Origin: Polytrichum commune | Lineage: Eukaryota; Streptophyta; Polytrichopsida; Polytrichales; Polytrichaceae | DNA: 64,000 nt | Reading direction: 5' to 3' | Assembly: GCA_950295325.1 (NCBI GenBank) | Contig: OX485806.1 | Span: forward strand, 30,440,001-30,504,000 | Part shown: positions 35,993 to 48,548 of the stretch, piece by piece | Layout: every line of letters begins with the position of its first letter | Numbering within the stretch: position 1 is the stretch's first letter | Position numbers and translations under genes: made by a program | Notes under the pieces: model-generated | What the model was told of the DNA's origin: nothing | What the model saw: the letters and a program-made list of their open reading frames with translations, nothing else | Database searches by the model: none

Positions 35993-36938
35993 GGTTTGGG
36001 TCGACCGGCCCAAACCTCATAAGGGTCGGACTGAACCCCTAACACACTGGGGTAGGGGTTTGGGTCGACCGACCCAAACCTCACAAGGGTACATCCACCC
36101 ACACCAGGTAGTGATTTGGGTCGGTCGACCCAAACCTGATAAGGGTCAGAAAAAAAACCCTAACACACTGGGGTAGGGGTTTGGGTCGACCGACCCAAAC
36201 CTCACAAGGGTACATCCACCCACACCAGGTAGGGGTTTGGGTCGGTCGACCCAAACTTGATAAGGGTCAGGAAAAAACCCTAACACACTCGGGTAGGGGT
36301 TTGGGTCGACCGACCCAAACCTCACAAGGGTGCATCCACCCACACCAGGTAGTGGTTTGGGTCGGTCGACCCAAACCTGACAAGGGTCAGAAAAAAACCC
36401 TAACACACTGGAGTAGGGGTTTGGGTCGACCGACCCAAACCTCACAAGGGTACATCCACCCACACCACGTAGGGGTTTGGGTCGGTCGACCCAAACCTGA
36501 TAAGGGTCAGGAAAAAACCCTAACACACTGGGGGTAGGGGTTTGGGTCGACCGACCCAAACCTCACAAGAGTACATCCACCCACACCATGTAGTGGTTTG
36601 GGTCAGTCGACCCAAACCTAATAAGGGTCAGGAAAAAAACCCTAAGACACTGGGATAGGGGTTTGGGTCGACCGACCCAAACCTCACAAGGGTCAGACAT
36701 AAACCCTAACACACTAGTGGACAGGTTTGGGTCGGTCGACCCAAACTTGATAAGGGTCAGACAAAAACCCTAACACACTGGGGTTGGGGTTTGGGTCGAC
36801 CGACCCAAACATGTTAAGGGTCAGACATAAACCCTAACACACTAGTGGACAGGTTTGGGTCGGTCGACCCAAACATGTTAAGGGTCAGACATAAACCCTA
36901 ACACACTAGTGGACAGGTTTGGGTCGGTCGACCCAAAC
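35993..36938. repeat. Array of 16 copies of a 22-bp palindrome in the gene C leader
   Basis: Each copy has arms GTTTGGGTCG and CGACCCAAAC around a 2-bp centre, spaced about 56-65 bp. The centre alternates AC, GT, AC, GT, so successive copies point in opposite directions, with one break at the right end. Spacer sequences are themselves repeated (CACAAGGGTACATCCACCCACACC and AAGGGTCAG blocks), giving a higher-order unit of about 120 bp. The array lies between a TATA box (37243-37249) and the ATG of gene C, most likely in a leader intron. Confidence 0.9.
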
Positions 36939-37242
36939 CTCATAGGGTCAGACTCAAAACCCGCCAACACTAGTGTAAAAGTGAAGGTTCGCCCAAGTAC
37001 ACCACAAAATCCGGCGTATAATGCGGCGGATATTGCGTGGTGTGTTGAATTTGAGCTCATTGCAAAGTTCACGGTGGGGTTGCATGGTGTGGATAGGTGC
37101 TCATGAACTTGCATGCTATGGATAAGTGCTCATGAACGGCAGCATGCACGAACCTTGAAGTACAGCTCCTACTAAGAGTTCTCTCTACGAATTCGACAGC
37201 GGGAGAAGAGAAAAAAAGGACCGACTTTTGGGGGGTGCGCCC

Positions 37243-37249
37243 CTTTATA
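37243..37249 (-). promoter_or_regulatory. Candidate TATA box of gene C
   Basis: TATAAAG on the minus strand sits in GC-rich DNA about 1.45 kb upstream of the gene C ATG, with a pyrimidine-rich stretch following. It would place the palindrome array inside the transcribed leader. Confidence 0.45.
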
Positions 37250-37259
37250 CTATCCACCT

Positions 37260-40090
37260 CCGCTTCCCAGACTTAGTCATTGGATGCCTTCCCCGCCTTC
37301 TTCTCTTGCAGAGGTTATTTCAAACCTCCTGACAGAATTCCCCGTTTTCTGTTTATAATAGAAAAATGCGCATCTATCAATGCCCCTATGATACCCCAGC
37401 CGTCATATGACTTAGTCTATGTTATTTAATCTATTTGTTTTGTTTTGTGTGGATATGACATACGCCATTGGGAGGAAGGGTGGCGGCCACATTAATTTTT
37501 TCAAGTATCATCAAGGTATATTTTAACCAATATGTAGACCCAAACACAACTCCATTCAATGCTTTCAAGTGTAAACCTATTTAGGTGGGGTTTGGGCCAT
37601 TTGGAGGCTGCAATTATGAGAGAGTTTCCAAGGCTTGAGGCCATTGTCATGATGAATAGAATTATTTATTTGTCCCCCCTAAACCCTAAACCCTAGAACC
37701 TTGCTCTATTATCTCGCATGCAAGAGTGGCAATGACGAACGTATGTGGACGTTGTTAAGGGGATACTAACTACCAATGTCCCTTTCTAGTTCAATCTTTT
37801 AATGTTACTTGAATCCATCCTCAAGTTCACTTCAAGTTTACTAATGTGTGAGAGCAAAACATCGAAGATTGGACCCTAAACCCTTATAACATCCACAACA
37901 TGAAATACGCATTGACTAAATACAAAACCAATTAGGATATCATGTTTAAACGTCCCATATAACATATTAACATGATCAAGATTGTATTTACTATGACCTT
38001 CTGATTAGACTCTTCTTCATAATATTATGCAAACAATATCTGTTATATCTTCCTCCATTATCTAATACACGTGGAGAGAACAATGAATAACAACATGATG
38101 TTGTGCTTCTCCGATTTACTTTTACATGACATTCCATATATTAAATACATCATGAACGATGGTTTATTAGCGACTAATATGTGATTCCCTAAAGTGAGCG
38201 AAACATCCAAAGTTGGACCCATAGCCCCTATTAACATCCACAATATTTCATGTTATTTGAATAAACACACGACCAATCAATATATCGCGTTTAAACGTCT
38301 CAAATAACAAATTAACATAATCAACATCGTCTTCACTATAACCTTCCTATAAGACTCTTCTCACGAGTAAGACAATGTTATACATTGACATTGGATAGAT
38401 TAATATGTTATAACCCTATCTCCTATCTCCTATCTCCTAAACCCTAAACCCTAAACACCAAATGTAATTGTGGTTCACTAATGCCCCCATATACAAACAA
38501 CATCTATTTTATCTTGCGCCATCATCTAATATACATGGAAGGAACAGGGAATAACAACATGATTGCTTGAATGGCTTCATTTGATGTTGTGCTTATCCCA
38601 TTTACTCTTATATCACAATCTATATATTAAATATATCATGAACCATGATTTATTGGCGACTATGTGATTCGTGAAAGTCACGATCTAAGGGATGTACTTA
38701 AAACTTGAGCATGTTCGCATTTTCAAATAAGGATCGTGCATTTCAAAACCCTTGCAAAATGCAGTTGGGGAAGGTATTCATTTATTAGGCTCCACACTCA
38801 ATTATTCTAAATTGTTCCACATGTTGGGGGGTGTGTGTAATCTTTTTTTTTTCATTCAATATCGTGTGAATTGTTGGCATCATTGGTAAAGACTAAATGT
38901 GAATGGTTACATCGTTAAATATAACGCAATTATATGGTTTTTCTAACATGCTCAAACAAAAGAGAAACCAATGCCTTCAATGATTTTGGAAAATTTAGGG
39001 TATGGTGTCATGTAAGTAGGGGATAAGTATTAGTTTAGCATAAAGTTTTGTTGTAAGAATGCGCTGGCTATATAAATGGTTAGTTTTGTAGAATAACACA
39101 TTTTATGTAGCACCTTAGGGTACTCCATAGTTCTTTTGAAAAAACTAATAAGGGTTTAGAGCAGGGTCCAAAAGAACCTAAACCCTAAAATTTGCTAATT
39201 TGAGATTTTCTCTTCTCTCAAATTAATATATGAACCACAACAACATAGTGTAATGTTTGGGTTGTCCTACCTAATCCATCTTCATATGAGATCTTAATTG
39301 CGTTCTTGATATGAACACCCGCTTCAAAGTATTTGCATCTTACAACATTCTCCAATGTACGTGCGATTTTATCCATGTTCTTATATTTGTAACTTTCTCA
39401 AAATGCCGAAAAAATCCCAAATTAATGAATATACCGATTAAAACAAATGCAGCCTACAAAATTAGTGACTTAGCCTATAAAATTTTGAAAGTGTAGGACA
39501 AAGAGCCTATGGACAATTTAAAAACATAGGATATCAACCTATGTGATAAAAAACATTTAGGAAATTTTGCCTAAATTTTTTTTAAAAGAGAGGATTTTAG
39601 CCATTCATCCTTCTTCAAATTGGGAAATTAGTTGGCCTAAGTACATATCTTTAGGCTATATCTTGCAGGAAGAGTAGAGGTTGAATGAGAACATGGTGAG
39701 AACTTTCACCCTTGAACTCATTTGAATTTTAGCAACCTTTCATAACTTATAATCAACTCTTTAAAAAAGACTTGGTTAATCCTTGGCCTTCAAACGTGGT
39801 GAAAGGCTTAGCCAGGTTCAATTCCTGCCAAGGATCCCACTTAGTACTCAAATTTTGATTTTAAAACCTACAACATTAAAAGATATGAAGGATTTTAACC
39901 TACTAAAAATTAGTTTTGAAGGCAATTGGCGAGGAACTTACAAACTCAAAAGGTTTTCAACTTACAAAAAGTTGATATTGTAGAATGCAACCTATGCTAT
40001 GAGGCAAATAGCCTATGTACTCTTAAAGAGGTAGGCCCGCTAAGGGTTTAGAGTCAAGCTTTAGGTTTTAGGGTTCCCTGTAACCCTGTT
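37260..40090. other. AT-rich intergenic region with diverged tandem duplication
   Basis: No gene was recognised. Blocks around 37850-38150 recur at about 38195-38360 and 38490-38680 (words such as TAACATCCACAA, GTTTAAACGTC and GAATAACAACATGAT), a diverged tandem duplication. Telomere-type CCCTAAA runs occur at 37678-37696 and 38436-38456. The segment 39245-39440 is a diverged direct repeat of 50845-51030. Confidence 0.6.
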
Positions 40091-40096
40091 TCCGTG

Positions 40097-40183
40097 GGTG
40101 CCCTAAACCTGTGGGCACCCTATTCATGCGGTTGGGGGCCAATTCCCGAGGCAAACAAAACCCCAACCGTCACATTTTTTCAT

Positions 40184-40215
<32 letters not shown>

Positions 40216-41020
40216 CGCGCCAAGCTTATGCTCCGCGCTTTGCTTGGAAGCGCCGCCTCTCCTGAAGCGCCGCTTTCGCAAAGCGCCACGGCGATTCAGG
40301 CTTGGTGTGGGTTTTCTTCACATTCACCCGCGTTTTGCTTTCTTCTAATTCTTCTATTTCCCTCCTTCCTCTTGCTCTACAATAGAATAGCCGCAGTGCA
40401 ATCTTGGAAGTTAGGGTTTATTTTGAAAGAAACAGAAACATACGGAGGAGGGTTTTCGAGCGTGAGTGTGAAGGAAATTAGTCCAAGACTGTTGAAGAGT
40501 GTTGGAAAGTGCTGAGGGAAGTTAGTAGAACATTGTGTAGGAGATAAAACTTCTGTTTGGGAGGTCCAAGTGTTTGTACTGGAAGTTTTAGGAGTGCTTG
40601 TGAAATTCAAGAGTTCTTTAAGAGTATCAAGAGTTGTTTGAGAGTTTTCGAAGTCGTTTGAGAGATTTAGTAGTTTTGTGAGGGATTCAGGAGTGGGTTT
40701 AGACATTTCGAAGTCTTTTGAGAGGTTTAGTAGTTGTGTGTGAGATTCAGGAATTGGTTTAGACATTTCGAAGTCTTTTGAGAGATTCAGTAGTTGTGTG
40801 TGAGATTCAGGAGTTAGTTTAGACATTTCGAAGTCTTTTGAGAGATTCAGTAGTTCTGTGTGAGATTCAGGAGTTGGTTGAGAGATCCAAGAGCTGTTTG
40901 AGAGAGTTGATAGTTGTTTGAAAGTTTCTCATTGAACTTTCTCACAGTTTGTTTGATATTGAGAATTATTGGAAGAACAACCTGCTCTACTCCAAATTGT
41001 CTGCACAACATCTTTGAAAG
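40097..41020 (+). other. Probable promoter and leader exon of gene D
   Basis: It includes an inverted repeat GGGTGCCC/GGGCACCC near 40100, a (CT)n microsatellite at 40189-40215 typical of plant transcription-start regions, and four 60-bp tandem units beginning at 40650, 40710, 40770 and 40830 (GAAGTCTTTTGAGAG type). A donor AAG/GTATTG at 41020/41021 closes the leader exon. Frames across the 60-bp units are incidental. Confidence 0.5.
40650..40890. repeat. 60-bp tandem repeat, four copies
   Basis: Units begin GAAGTCxTTTGAGAG and end TTTAGACATTTC, with exactly 60-bp spacing. They lie within the presumed leader of gene D. On the minus strand they would encode a 20-residue repeat, but no promoter or other gene feature supports that. 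Confidence 0.85.
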
Positions 41021-41138
41021 GTATTGTATTTTATTTTAACCAATATGTGTTTGTAGATTCACGGTGTTGTAGCATACACAATGCATAAGCATTGTATATG
41101 CTACATGCCAAGTTTAAAAAATATATTAAAATAATACT

Positions 41139-41555
41139 GTTTGGGGAGACGACCCAAACACAGCCTATTGTTTGGGTCGACCGACCCAAACACAGCCTCT
41201 TGTTTGGGTCGACCGACCCAAACACAGCCCCTTGTTTGGGTCGCTCGACCCAAACACAAAACAAAGCATCATGTTTGGGCCGAGCGACCCAAACAAAGTC
41301 TTCTAATTATAAACTCATAAAGAAATCCATGATATTTTGCATCAATATAAAATTCACATCAACCCAAAATAATAATCAAGGAATGTATCAAGGAAAAGTA
41401 TCAAGGAATCTTGCATGTCACAAACAATATAAAATGCAAATCCACCCAATAATCACAACATTCTTATTATCATTACAAATAATGCTGAAATATAAAAATA
41501 CACAATCCACCTAAACCTATTCATGTCATAGATGTTTGGGTCGAACGACCGAAAC
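41139..41555. repeat. Six 22-bp palindromes in the leader intron of gene D
   Basis: Copies start at 41139 (degenerate), 41170, 41202, 41234, 41273 and 41534 (degenerate). They share the arms of the gene C array. The intron runs from the donor at 41021 to an acceptor at 41581, and the ATG is the first codon after the acceptor. Confidence 0.85.
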
Positions 41556-42459
41556 TAACCTTGCACATTATTTTCTTACAGATGGCTCCAAAGAAAAGAC
41601 CCGGCGAAAGGTGGTTCATGCCTGCGCCGGACATGTTGTGGCAGGAGCACGAAACCCCGCAGGATGACTCCTATTCCCCTAAGGACGGGCTTGTCCTCGC
41701 TTGGTCTATTCAAGTAGTCAAAGCCTCAACATACAAAATGATTTTTGTTGTCAAGGTGGGAACCGTGGAGAAACACACCTGGGCGACTCTTGCGGGATGG
41801 GAGGTCGCATCGGTACAGTCTCTTGGAGACTATACCGACGTCATCCTCGAGAACTCGGCTGTGCAGAACGCGCATATGTTCATGCACCAGTTCTCCGAGC
41901 CTTTCGACGCACTCTATGCAAGAGAGTCCTGTGTCGAACCGGAAGTTATCAAGCCGGAGACAATATTTATCGATGGGAGTACATCGAATACCAAGGTCTC
42001 AAGCCGGTTCACAAAACTAAAACATGCAATAACCGTGCTGAACAGGGGCCTGCAAAGCAAAACCAAATCACAGCAACCTGTGAGGCGGAAAGCTCCCACA
42101 GAGGAAGGAGCAGGGTCGTCAAGACCTCAATCGGTGAGGATGCCGCTACCAGTACCGGCTGACTCGCGTAGGACCACTCCCTCCCAAACACCTACGAATA
42201 GTGAGACACCTACACCTTCTGGGAGCCGTCAAACAACTCCATCCAAGAGGGCGAGAGAGTCATCTGTGATGACTGACGAGCCAGTCTCACCGGAGATGCG
42301 CATGCCGAAGCCAGGCGAAGAGGTGGATGCAGGGGAGCTGCAGAAAATTGTGAATAATTTCACGACGAAATGCTCCCACTGTTTTTTCATGGGCAGGGAT
42401 TTCAAGTTCGACGTGAACATCAGCCAGTGCCATCTAGCGCCACCGGAGAAGTGTGTCCG

Positions 42460-43431
42460 TGTCGCAACCCTTGCTAGGTCCCTTAATAATCTTGCCAATT
42501 TTCAATTCTAGCAAAGGTTACGAGTTGCTAACCCTTCGCATTCCGCCATGCTAATGGATAGCTCCTCTTACCCCGGACCAATAGTTCATAGGAGGGAACC
42601 AACCCTCCTACTTTGCTTTCGGGACTCACCCCTTAATCGGTAACCCATTTCCCCAATGTGGACTTCCATCCATGGAAGTCCAATCCTATGTTGATCATCG
42701 CGTTGCCGGAGCAACACTACAACAACCCGAACCATACTAGGCAACTATGGCCTCACAATAGGCCAAAGCCCATGGAGGCCTTGCCGTTCGGCCTCAGGTG
42801 GGTGAGGCCACACCACCTCACCCATATAAGCCTCTAGGACTTCACGCGGGGCCCCTACCCCACCGTCAACCAACCTCTTGTCTCTCTACCAAGAGTTGGG
42901 GCCAAGTGGACATTTTCCTTTAGCAGCTGGGCCTAGAACCCCCTAGCAGCTTCAGACCATCATAACTTCCTTGTATGATGTCTGATCATAACACCCAACC
43001 ACTCCATCTTCATCTACGCTTCACGTAGATGCCAATGGACTCCTCACTTGCTCCATTTGAGCAAGTCTTGAGGAAGTTATGCCTGTTTGAACCTTGGCAG
43101 TCCCGGTAATCACTCCAGGCACTGCTGTACCAGGGCGCTGTCCCGGGACAGCGCCCCACTCAAATGGCCATAACTCCTAGCTCACACCTCCGATTGAGGT
43201 GTTCTTGAGCTTTCTAGAATCACCACGCCATGAGCTACGCATAACTCATGGCCTTACCCTTGTGCCTCCTAGTCTTCGTGGGTGGGAGGCGTTCCCAACG
43301 CCCGGGGCCCTCACCCACACTAGGATCACTTGGGCCCTCTCACCAACGGCGCCACAAGTCCCGGGTGTCACTCCAGGGTCCCCCTTGTGCCCATGGTGTT
43401 TCGGGCACTCCTCATGGAGAGGTGCGCGACA
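42460..43431 (-). repeat. E3 3' LTR (left on the plus strand)
   Basis: 972 bp, with inverted ends TGTCGC/GCGACA. It is followed on the plus strand by CTCACCCCCACC, whose reverse complement GGTGGGGGTGAG (43432-43443) fits the polypurine tract. Confidence 0.9.
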
Positions 43432-44706
43432 CTCACCCCCACCAAACGGAGTCGATGCCCTCATCGACTATACTCGTAGTCGGCACACCAATGCTCAAGT
43501 TGCCATCCTCTATGGTGCCGCATTGTGTTTACCTTAGGGCGCGACCCCCACAATGCATCTTCAAATTTGGCATAGTCCCAAAGGTGTCGTTCCTAGGTGG
43601 TCCGTTAGCGACCTTGGATCTCTCATCCAAGGACCTAACCTACACTAGACCCACCTACTTTGGGACTCACTTGGGTTGCCCCTCCTTTGGGGCCTCCCCC
43701 GTTAGGCTCCACTAGCCTAACGTGACACATCTAGGCGAGACCTCAACGCTTCCACTAAGTTGTCTCGGTTGCAACTCCGAGATGGCTTTCCATTGTTAAG
43801 CCACGCCTCGATCGCACGGGGGTGATGCCAAGTCCCGCCCGACTCGGTTCCCACTTTGCTCTTTCGAGACATGGGTTCATGACTCCCATGCGCCAACTCT
43901 CGTTAGCTCGTGGGTAGCACTTTTATGAGCACGCGCCATCATCTTGTCCCCGCCCGGACAAGCCCACGGCTAAGAAGCTTTTTGGTTTTATCCAAGGCCC
44001 CTCCTAGCCATGGCCCCAATTACTCGGCTTACCCAACCTAGTTTGGCATATCTATTCCCCCTCTTCCACTAACCAAGCACAAGTACAAGACTAGGACCTC
44101 ATCTCGTACTTTTCTCTTTGCACCACTAAAGTTTGGACTTTATTCCCTCAAGCCAAAGAACAAGTTCATGTTGTGGAGCAATTAGCCTCGAAGCTAAGTG
44201 TGCTACTAGCGTCTCTCCCCCACTAAAGGAGATTGATGTCCTCATCAATGCCTACGCTTCATTTTATTGGAATGTCTAGCCTTAGTTTCTTCAAAGTGCT
44301 TTACCAATTCCTTGGCGTTCATCATGTCTCTTGCCGAGACCCAAACGGCTTCTTTCTCATGGTATCCTCACCATTTCACCAAGTACTCCTTTGTACATTT
44401 TCTTTCATTTTCACTTGGGCTTCCTACACTTGAGGATGCCCTCTTACCTCATGTTCCAAATGATGTCCACAAGGTCGGGAGGTGGCCTAATCATTTGCTT
44501 GTGATCGGGCCACAAGGTGTCGTCCTAAAATGACTTTCGTAATGAGACATGAAATGTCGGATGCACTTTGATCTCCGGCGGTAATTCCAACTTATACATG
44601 TCCTTGAACACTTGTTCCACAATGGAAAACGAAGCTCCAATTTTGGACATGAACTTTTGAAGTAAGGCCTTTGGGCAAGGTGAAGTTGTCCACATTCAAC
44701 AACACC

Positions 44707-45663
44707 TTATTGGCCCACCTCATACTCCACTTCGCGTCTTCCGGCATTGATTTGCACTCCGTAGCACCTTCGGGCTTTCTCCACCAACAACTTGGTCATC
44801 TCCAAGACTTGTTTACCATCCTTGGCCAAGTCCTCACCATCTTGGTTGAACTCTAGTGTTGAATGTGCCCCCTCGAGAGCTAGGTTAATAGGTTGGAGCG
44901 CATCCACTCCATAAGCCACCACGAAAGACCACCCCTTGGTAGCCAAGTGCGTGGCTACATTGCAATTACACTCCGCTCGACCCACATAGTCCGCCCAATC
45001 TCCTTGGTCCGCCCCCACCAAGTTCCTCAAGTATTGCTTCAAGACTCCATTCACATGCTCCGCTTTCCCATTCATTTGGGAATGCAAGGCCGTGCTAAAC
45101 CTTAGTTTCATTCCGACCTCCTTAGAGAAATGCATTGAAAATGCACTTGTGAACTTTGGATCTTGATCCCACACAATCACTCTTGGCAACCCGTGGTGCC
45201 TCAACCATCCTTTGAGAAAAGGCTATGCGGTTTGCAACGCGGTGGCGGTTCCCACAATCGGCACCATGTGTGCCAACTTGGCAAACCGCTCTACCATCAA
45301 CAAGATGGCATCATACCCATGTGACTCCGGCAAACTTGTGATCAAGTCCATGCACATACTATGCCATGGCGCCGACGGGATAGGCAACGGTTGCAAGAAA
45401 CCGCCTTGCTTTTGGTAAGAGGCTCGGTTCTCTTGGCACTTTATTCACGCCTTCACAAAGTGGGCTATATCCTCCTTTATGCACCGCCAATGGTACCTCC
45501 ATGACACCATTCTATGGCGGTTTTTTCTTTCTCCTCTATGGCCGGCAATAGGACTATCACATTTTTCCTTCAAAACCGATAGCCTCAACTTGCCTTGAGG
45601 CACATACACCCGACTTTGCTTACACTTGAACAATCCGTCCACCAACTTAACCTCTTTGAGCAC
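44707..45663 (-). pseudogene. E3 integrase fragments
   Basis: A zinc-region fragment (45663-45445) contains VPQGKLR and a KNRHRMVSWRYHW segment. A catalytic-core fragment (45204-44707) contains VIVWDQDPKFTSAF and MNGKAEHVNGVL. The second catalytic Asp is present but the usual SDRD reads WDQD, and the usual GQTER reads GKAEH. Stops and frame changes separate the parts. Confidence 0.7.
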
Positions 45664-46054
45664 CTTGCTCTTGCGAAGCTCACCTAAAAGCTTTTGTGCC
45701 TCGGGGTAGTTAATTTACCCCTCCCGTATCTTGCATCACAAGTTTCCTTCGCCGGCACACATTAGCCACAAGGTTTGGATGGTTCTCATTGCTTGGAACT
45801 CATCCGGTCTACTTAGCGCATCCGGCACCACATTTCCATGGTCCGGTTTGTGGATCAAATCCACCTTCATAAGCGCCAAACTATCATGCCACCGCAATAA
45901 CTTGGCGCTCACTTGTGCTTGTATACGTTAAAATACTTTTAGGACACATTGTCCATGTAGACCTTTGCTTTGTGCGACCCCAAATAATGTCGCCACATCT
46001 TCAAGCAATGCACTACGGCAAAGAAGTTCTTTGTCATGAGTTGGTTGTCTTCTT

Positions 46055-46740
46055 TGACAACCATCGAGCCTCAAGCCCCCATATGCAAAGGCCATCCATC
46101 TTACATTAACAATCCATCATTGGCAAAGTTACTCGCCCCCGTATGCACCTCAAAAGGTTTGTCAAACTTCATGAACTTGAGCACAGGCGGTGAAGAGAAC
46201 TTGCTCTTAAGCTCCCCAAAGACTTGGTGACAAGGCTAGTCCCACTCTTGGGATAGCCATTTCTTTCACAAGTCGGACAAGGTCTTACAACCATCGAGCT
46301 TCATGCTCCCATATGCAATGGCCATTTTTTTTTTACATCCACATCCGCCAAATAAAGTCTCTCGCCCCCGTATGCACCTCAAAAGGTATGTCAAACTCCG
46401 CGAACTTGAGCACGGGCGGCGAAGAGAACTTCGTCTTAAGCTCCTCAATGGCTTGGTGGCACGGCTCATCCCACTCTTGGGATAGCCATTTCTTGCACAA
46501 GCCGGACAAGGTTCGACAACCATGGAGCTTAATGCTCTCATAAGCAATGGTCATCCATCTTGGATCAACATCCGCCAATGATAAAGTCCTTCGTCTCCAT
46601 GTGCACCTCAAAATGCTTATGAAAACCCGGAAACTTAACCACATCTTGTGAAGGGAACTTGCTCTTGAGCTTCCCAAGGGCTTGGTGACAAGGCTCATCC
46701 CACTCTTGGAATACCCATTTCCTCAATAAGTCGAGTAAGG
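46055..46740 (-). repeat. Tandem triplication (229-bp period) in the E3 RT/RNase H junction
   Basis: Three copies of the segment encoding a WDEPCHQAIEELKTKFSSPP-like sequence are spaced exactly 229 bp (TTAAG landmarks at 46207 and 46436, TTGAG at 46665). The period is not a multiple of three, so the copies are out of frame with each other. Sequence between copies has diverged, so the triplication is older than this insertion. Confidence 0.8.
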
Positions 46741-46911
46741 CCCTAGCAACCTTAAAACAAATCTAGAATGAAGTGGTGGTAGTAGTTGGCTAGGCCAACC
46801 AATGACCTAAGCTTTTTTTTTTTGAGTCAAGGACCAATTCTCCTCTTGGATTGCCTTGAAATTCTTCATGTTTGTCCACCAACTTCCTTTGTCACCACAT
46901 GCCTCAAGAAC

Positions 46912-47100
46912 TCAATTTCTTCTTGAGCAAAGTTGCAATTCACTTCTTGGCGGTAACATTTTGAGCAACACATTGGTGAATACATCCTCGTATCTCACCA
47001 ACATCCCACAAGTATGGTTTGGGGGAGGCCCATCTTTCCTAGCCTCCCCATGAGTTCCTTGGAGTTGCTTCAATTGAACCACGACCATTATGTTTACCAT
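46912..47100 (-). pseudogene. E3 fragment upstream of reverse transcriptase
   Basis: The frame contains LVRYEDVFTNV followed by LPPRSELQL, the conserved segment just before the Gypsy reverse transcriptase. Between here and 48530 further degenerate gag/pol sequence is expected, but I could not delimit domains. 43444-44706 has no recognisable coding. Confidence 0.5.
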
Positions 47101-48530
47101 ATTTCATTTGGTCCATTAAGACCAAATTCAACTTGGGTCCTCCTACCATAGGAGTCCTTGTCAATTTGAACCTCAATTCTTTGCCATTATGACACATCAT
47201 AATGCACCGCAAGCACACCGGCTTGCACCTCACATCTATCATGTGAGTTTCAAAGAAGGCGGCCTTCACAATGACATGCATTTCATCTATTTCACATGGT
47301 GTGAAATTTTGACAAAATTCCAATGTCCCACATTGAAAGGTTACATGCATCGCGGCCTCCTTTGTCTCATGCGGTTCGCCCTTTCCAAACCGCACCTTGG
47401 TGGGCTTCACCACTCTACCAATCGGCAAACCCCAACTCCCTTGTGAGCTTTGGGGTCATGAAAGAATGCCTTAACTCTTTGTCAACCCATGAGACAAGCC
47501 TCCCATTCATTTGAGCCTCAAGGTACAAAATACTTGGCCTCGGCTTAAGGCTACTAGCCTTGGCCATAAAGCCATCGTCCAACATTTGGTCCTCGGCAAC
47601 TTGGCTTGGCTTGGTCCGCAAAGCCAACTTTAAACATTTCGTCCGCGGGACAAATTGGTTTGGTGCCACAAAACCAATTTCTAATAATTTGTCCGGAAAA
47701 CAAACATGTTTTGCCTTGGTAGCACAAAGCCACCTTCCCACACTCCGTCCGCGGCACGAACATGAATTGCCTTGGTAGGACAAACCCACCTCCCAACATT
47801 CCATCCGCGGCACGAGTATGATTTGCTTTGGAAGCATAAAGCCACCTTTCAACATTCCGTCCGCGGCACCAACATGTTTTGCCTAAGTAAAATGGACCAA
47901 ACAATTTGCACTCATTTCTTTGGGACCTACTTTGGCTAAAGCCACTTGTGGTGATGCGCCGCTGAACTTCTCTTTGGGACCATTGGCTTCAATGCTCTTG
48001 CAAACTTGATGGTCCCCACCGTGTCCTCAAGAAGCCTTGGGGACTTAAACAAGGCATCCACCACCCGCTTTTAAAACCCCACCTAAAAGGATGCATTTCT
48101 TAGAAAGCTCGTCCGTTTTAGGTGTATCCTTCATTTGTGCGTTTGAATAGCGCACATAGGCCTTAAGAGGCCCCGGGTGCCTCATTAGCACCAAATTCAT
48201 TCCAACATCAATACCTTCCAAGCATTTCGAATTGGAATTTCAATCCAACATTAATGCCCTCCAAGGTTTTGGGTGCTTTCGGTATTCTAGGCCCCAAATG
48301 TTTTTTGAGGTTTGCGGGAGCCCTTTTCAAAGCACTCCTCCATTTTCCTTACCAAATCCACCCTCATGCCCACCATTGTCATTTGAACCAATGGTATGGT
48401 CAAATTCCACTTGCACATGATCCTTGTTCCAATTTGAGCCTCACAACCTTTTGGAAACCCCGGGCTCACCATCATAACCCGCATTTTTGATACCCATGTT
48501 TCCCTCAAAGTGCGAGCTCAAAACTTGGAA

Positions 48531-48546
48531 CCCTGCTCTGATACCA
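48531..48546 (-). other. E3 primer-binding site, initiator tRNA-Met type
   Basis: On the minus strand, TGGTATCAGAGCAGGG lies two bases inside the 5' LTR. TGGTATCAGAGC is the classical plant tRNA-iMet primer site. Confidence 0.85.
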
Positions 48547-48548
48547 AG

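Noticed and set aside
36146-36559. Open frames across the palindrome array encoding VGRPTQT- or VDRPKP-type repeats
   Set aside because: They exist on both strands because of the palindromes and have no start or gene context.
35993-36938. CRISPR-like regular array
   Set aside because: The repeats are palindromes with spacers that are themselves repeated, not unique. There are no cas genes, and the context is a plant nuclear genome.
40377-40826. Minus-strand ORF with 20-residue repeats (SKPTPESHTQLLNLSKDFE type)
   Set aside because: It is explained by the 60-bp tandem repeat. It lies antisense in the probable gene D leader without promoter or neighbours supporting it.
42376-42511. Natural C-terminus of gene D at 42511
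   Set aside because: The last residues are encoded by the E3 LTR. The true continuation lies beyond 49525 in frame.
43199-43537. Open frames in the E3 LTR and its duplicate at 49288-49868
   Set aside because: They are present in both LTR copies, have no domain, and the second runs into unrelated gene D coding.
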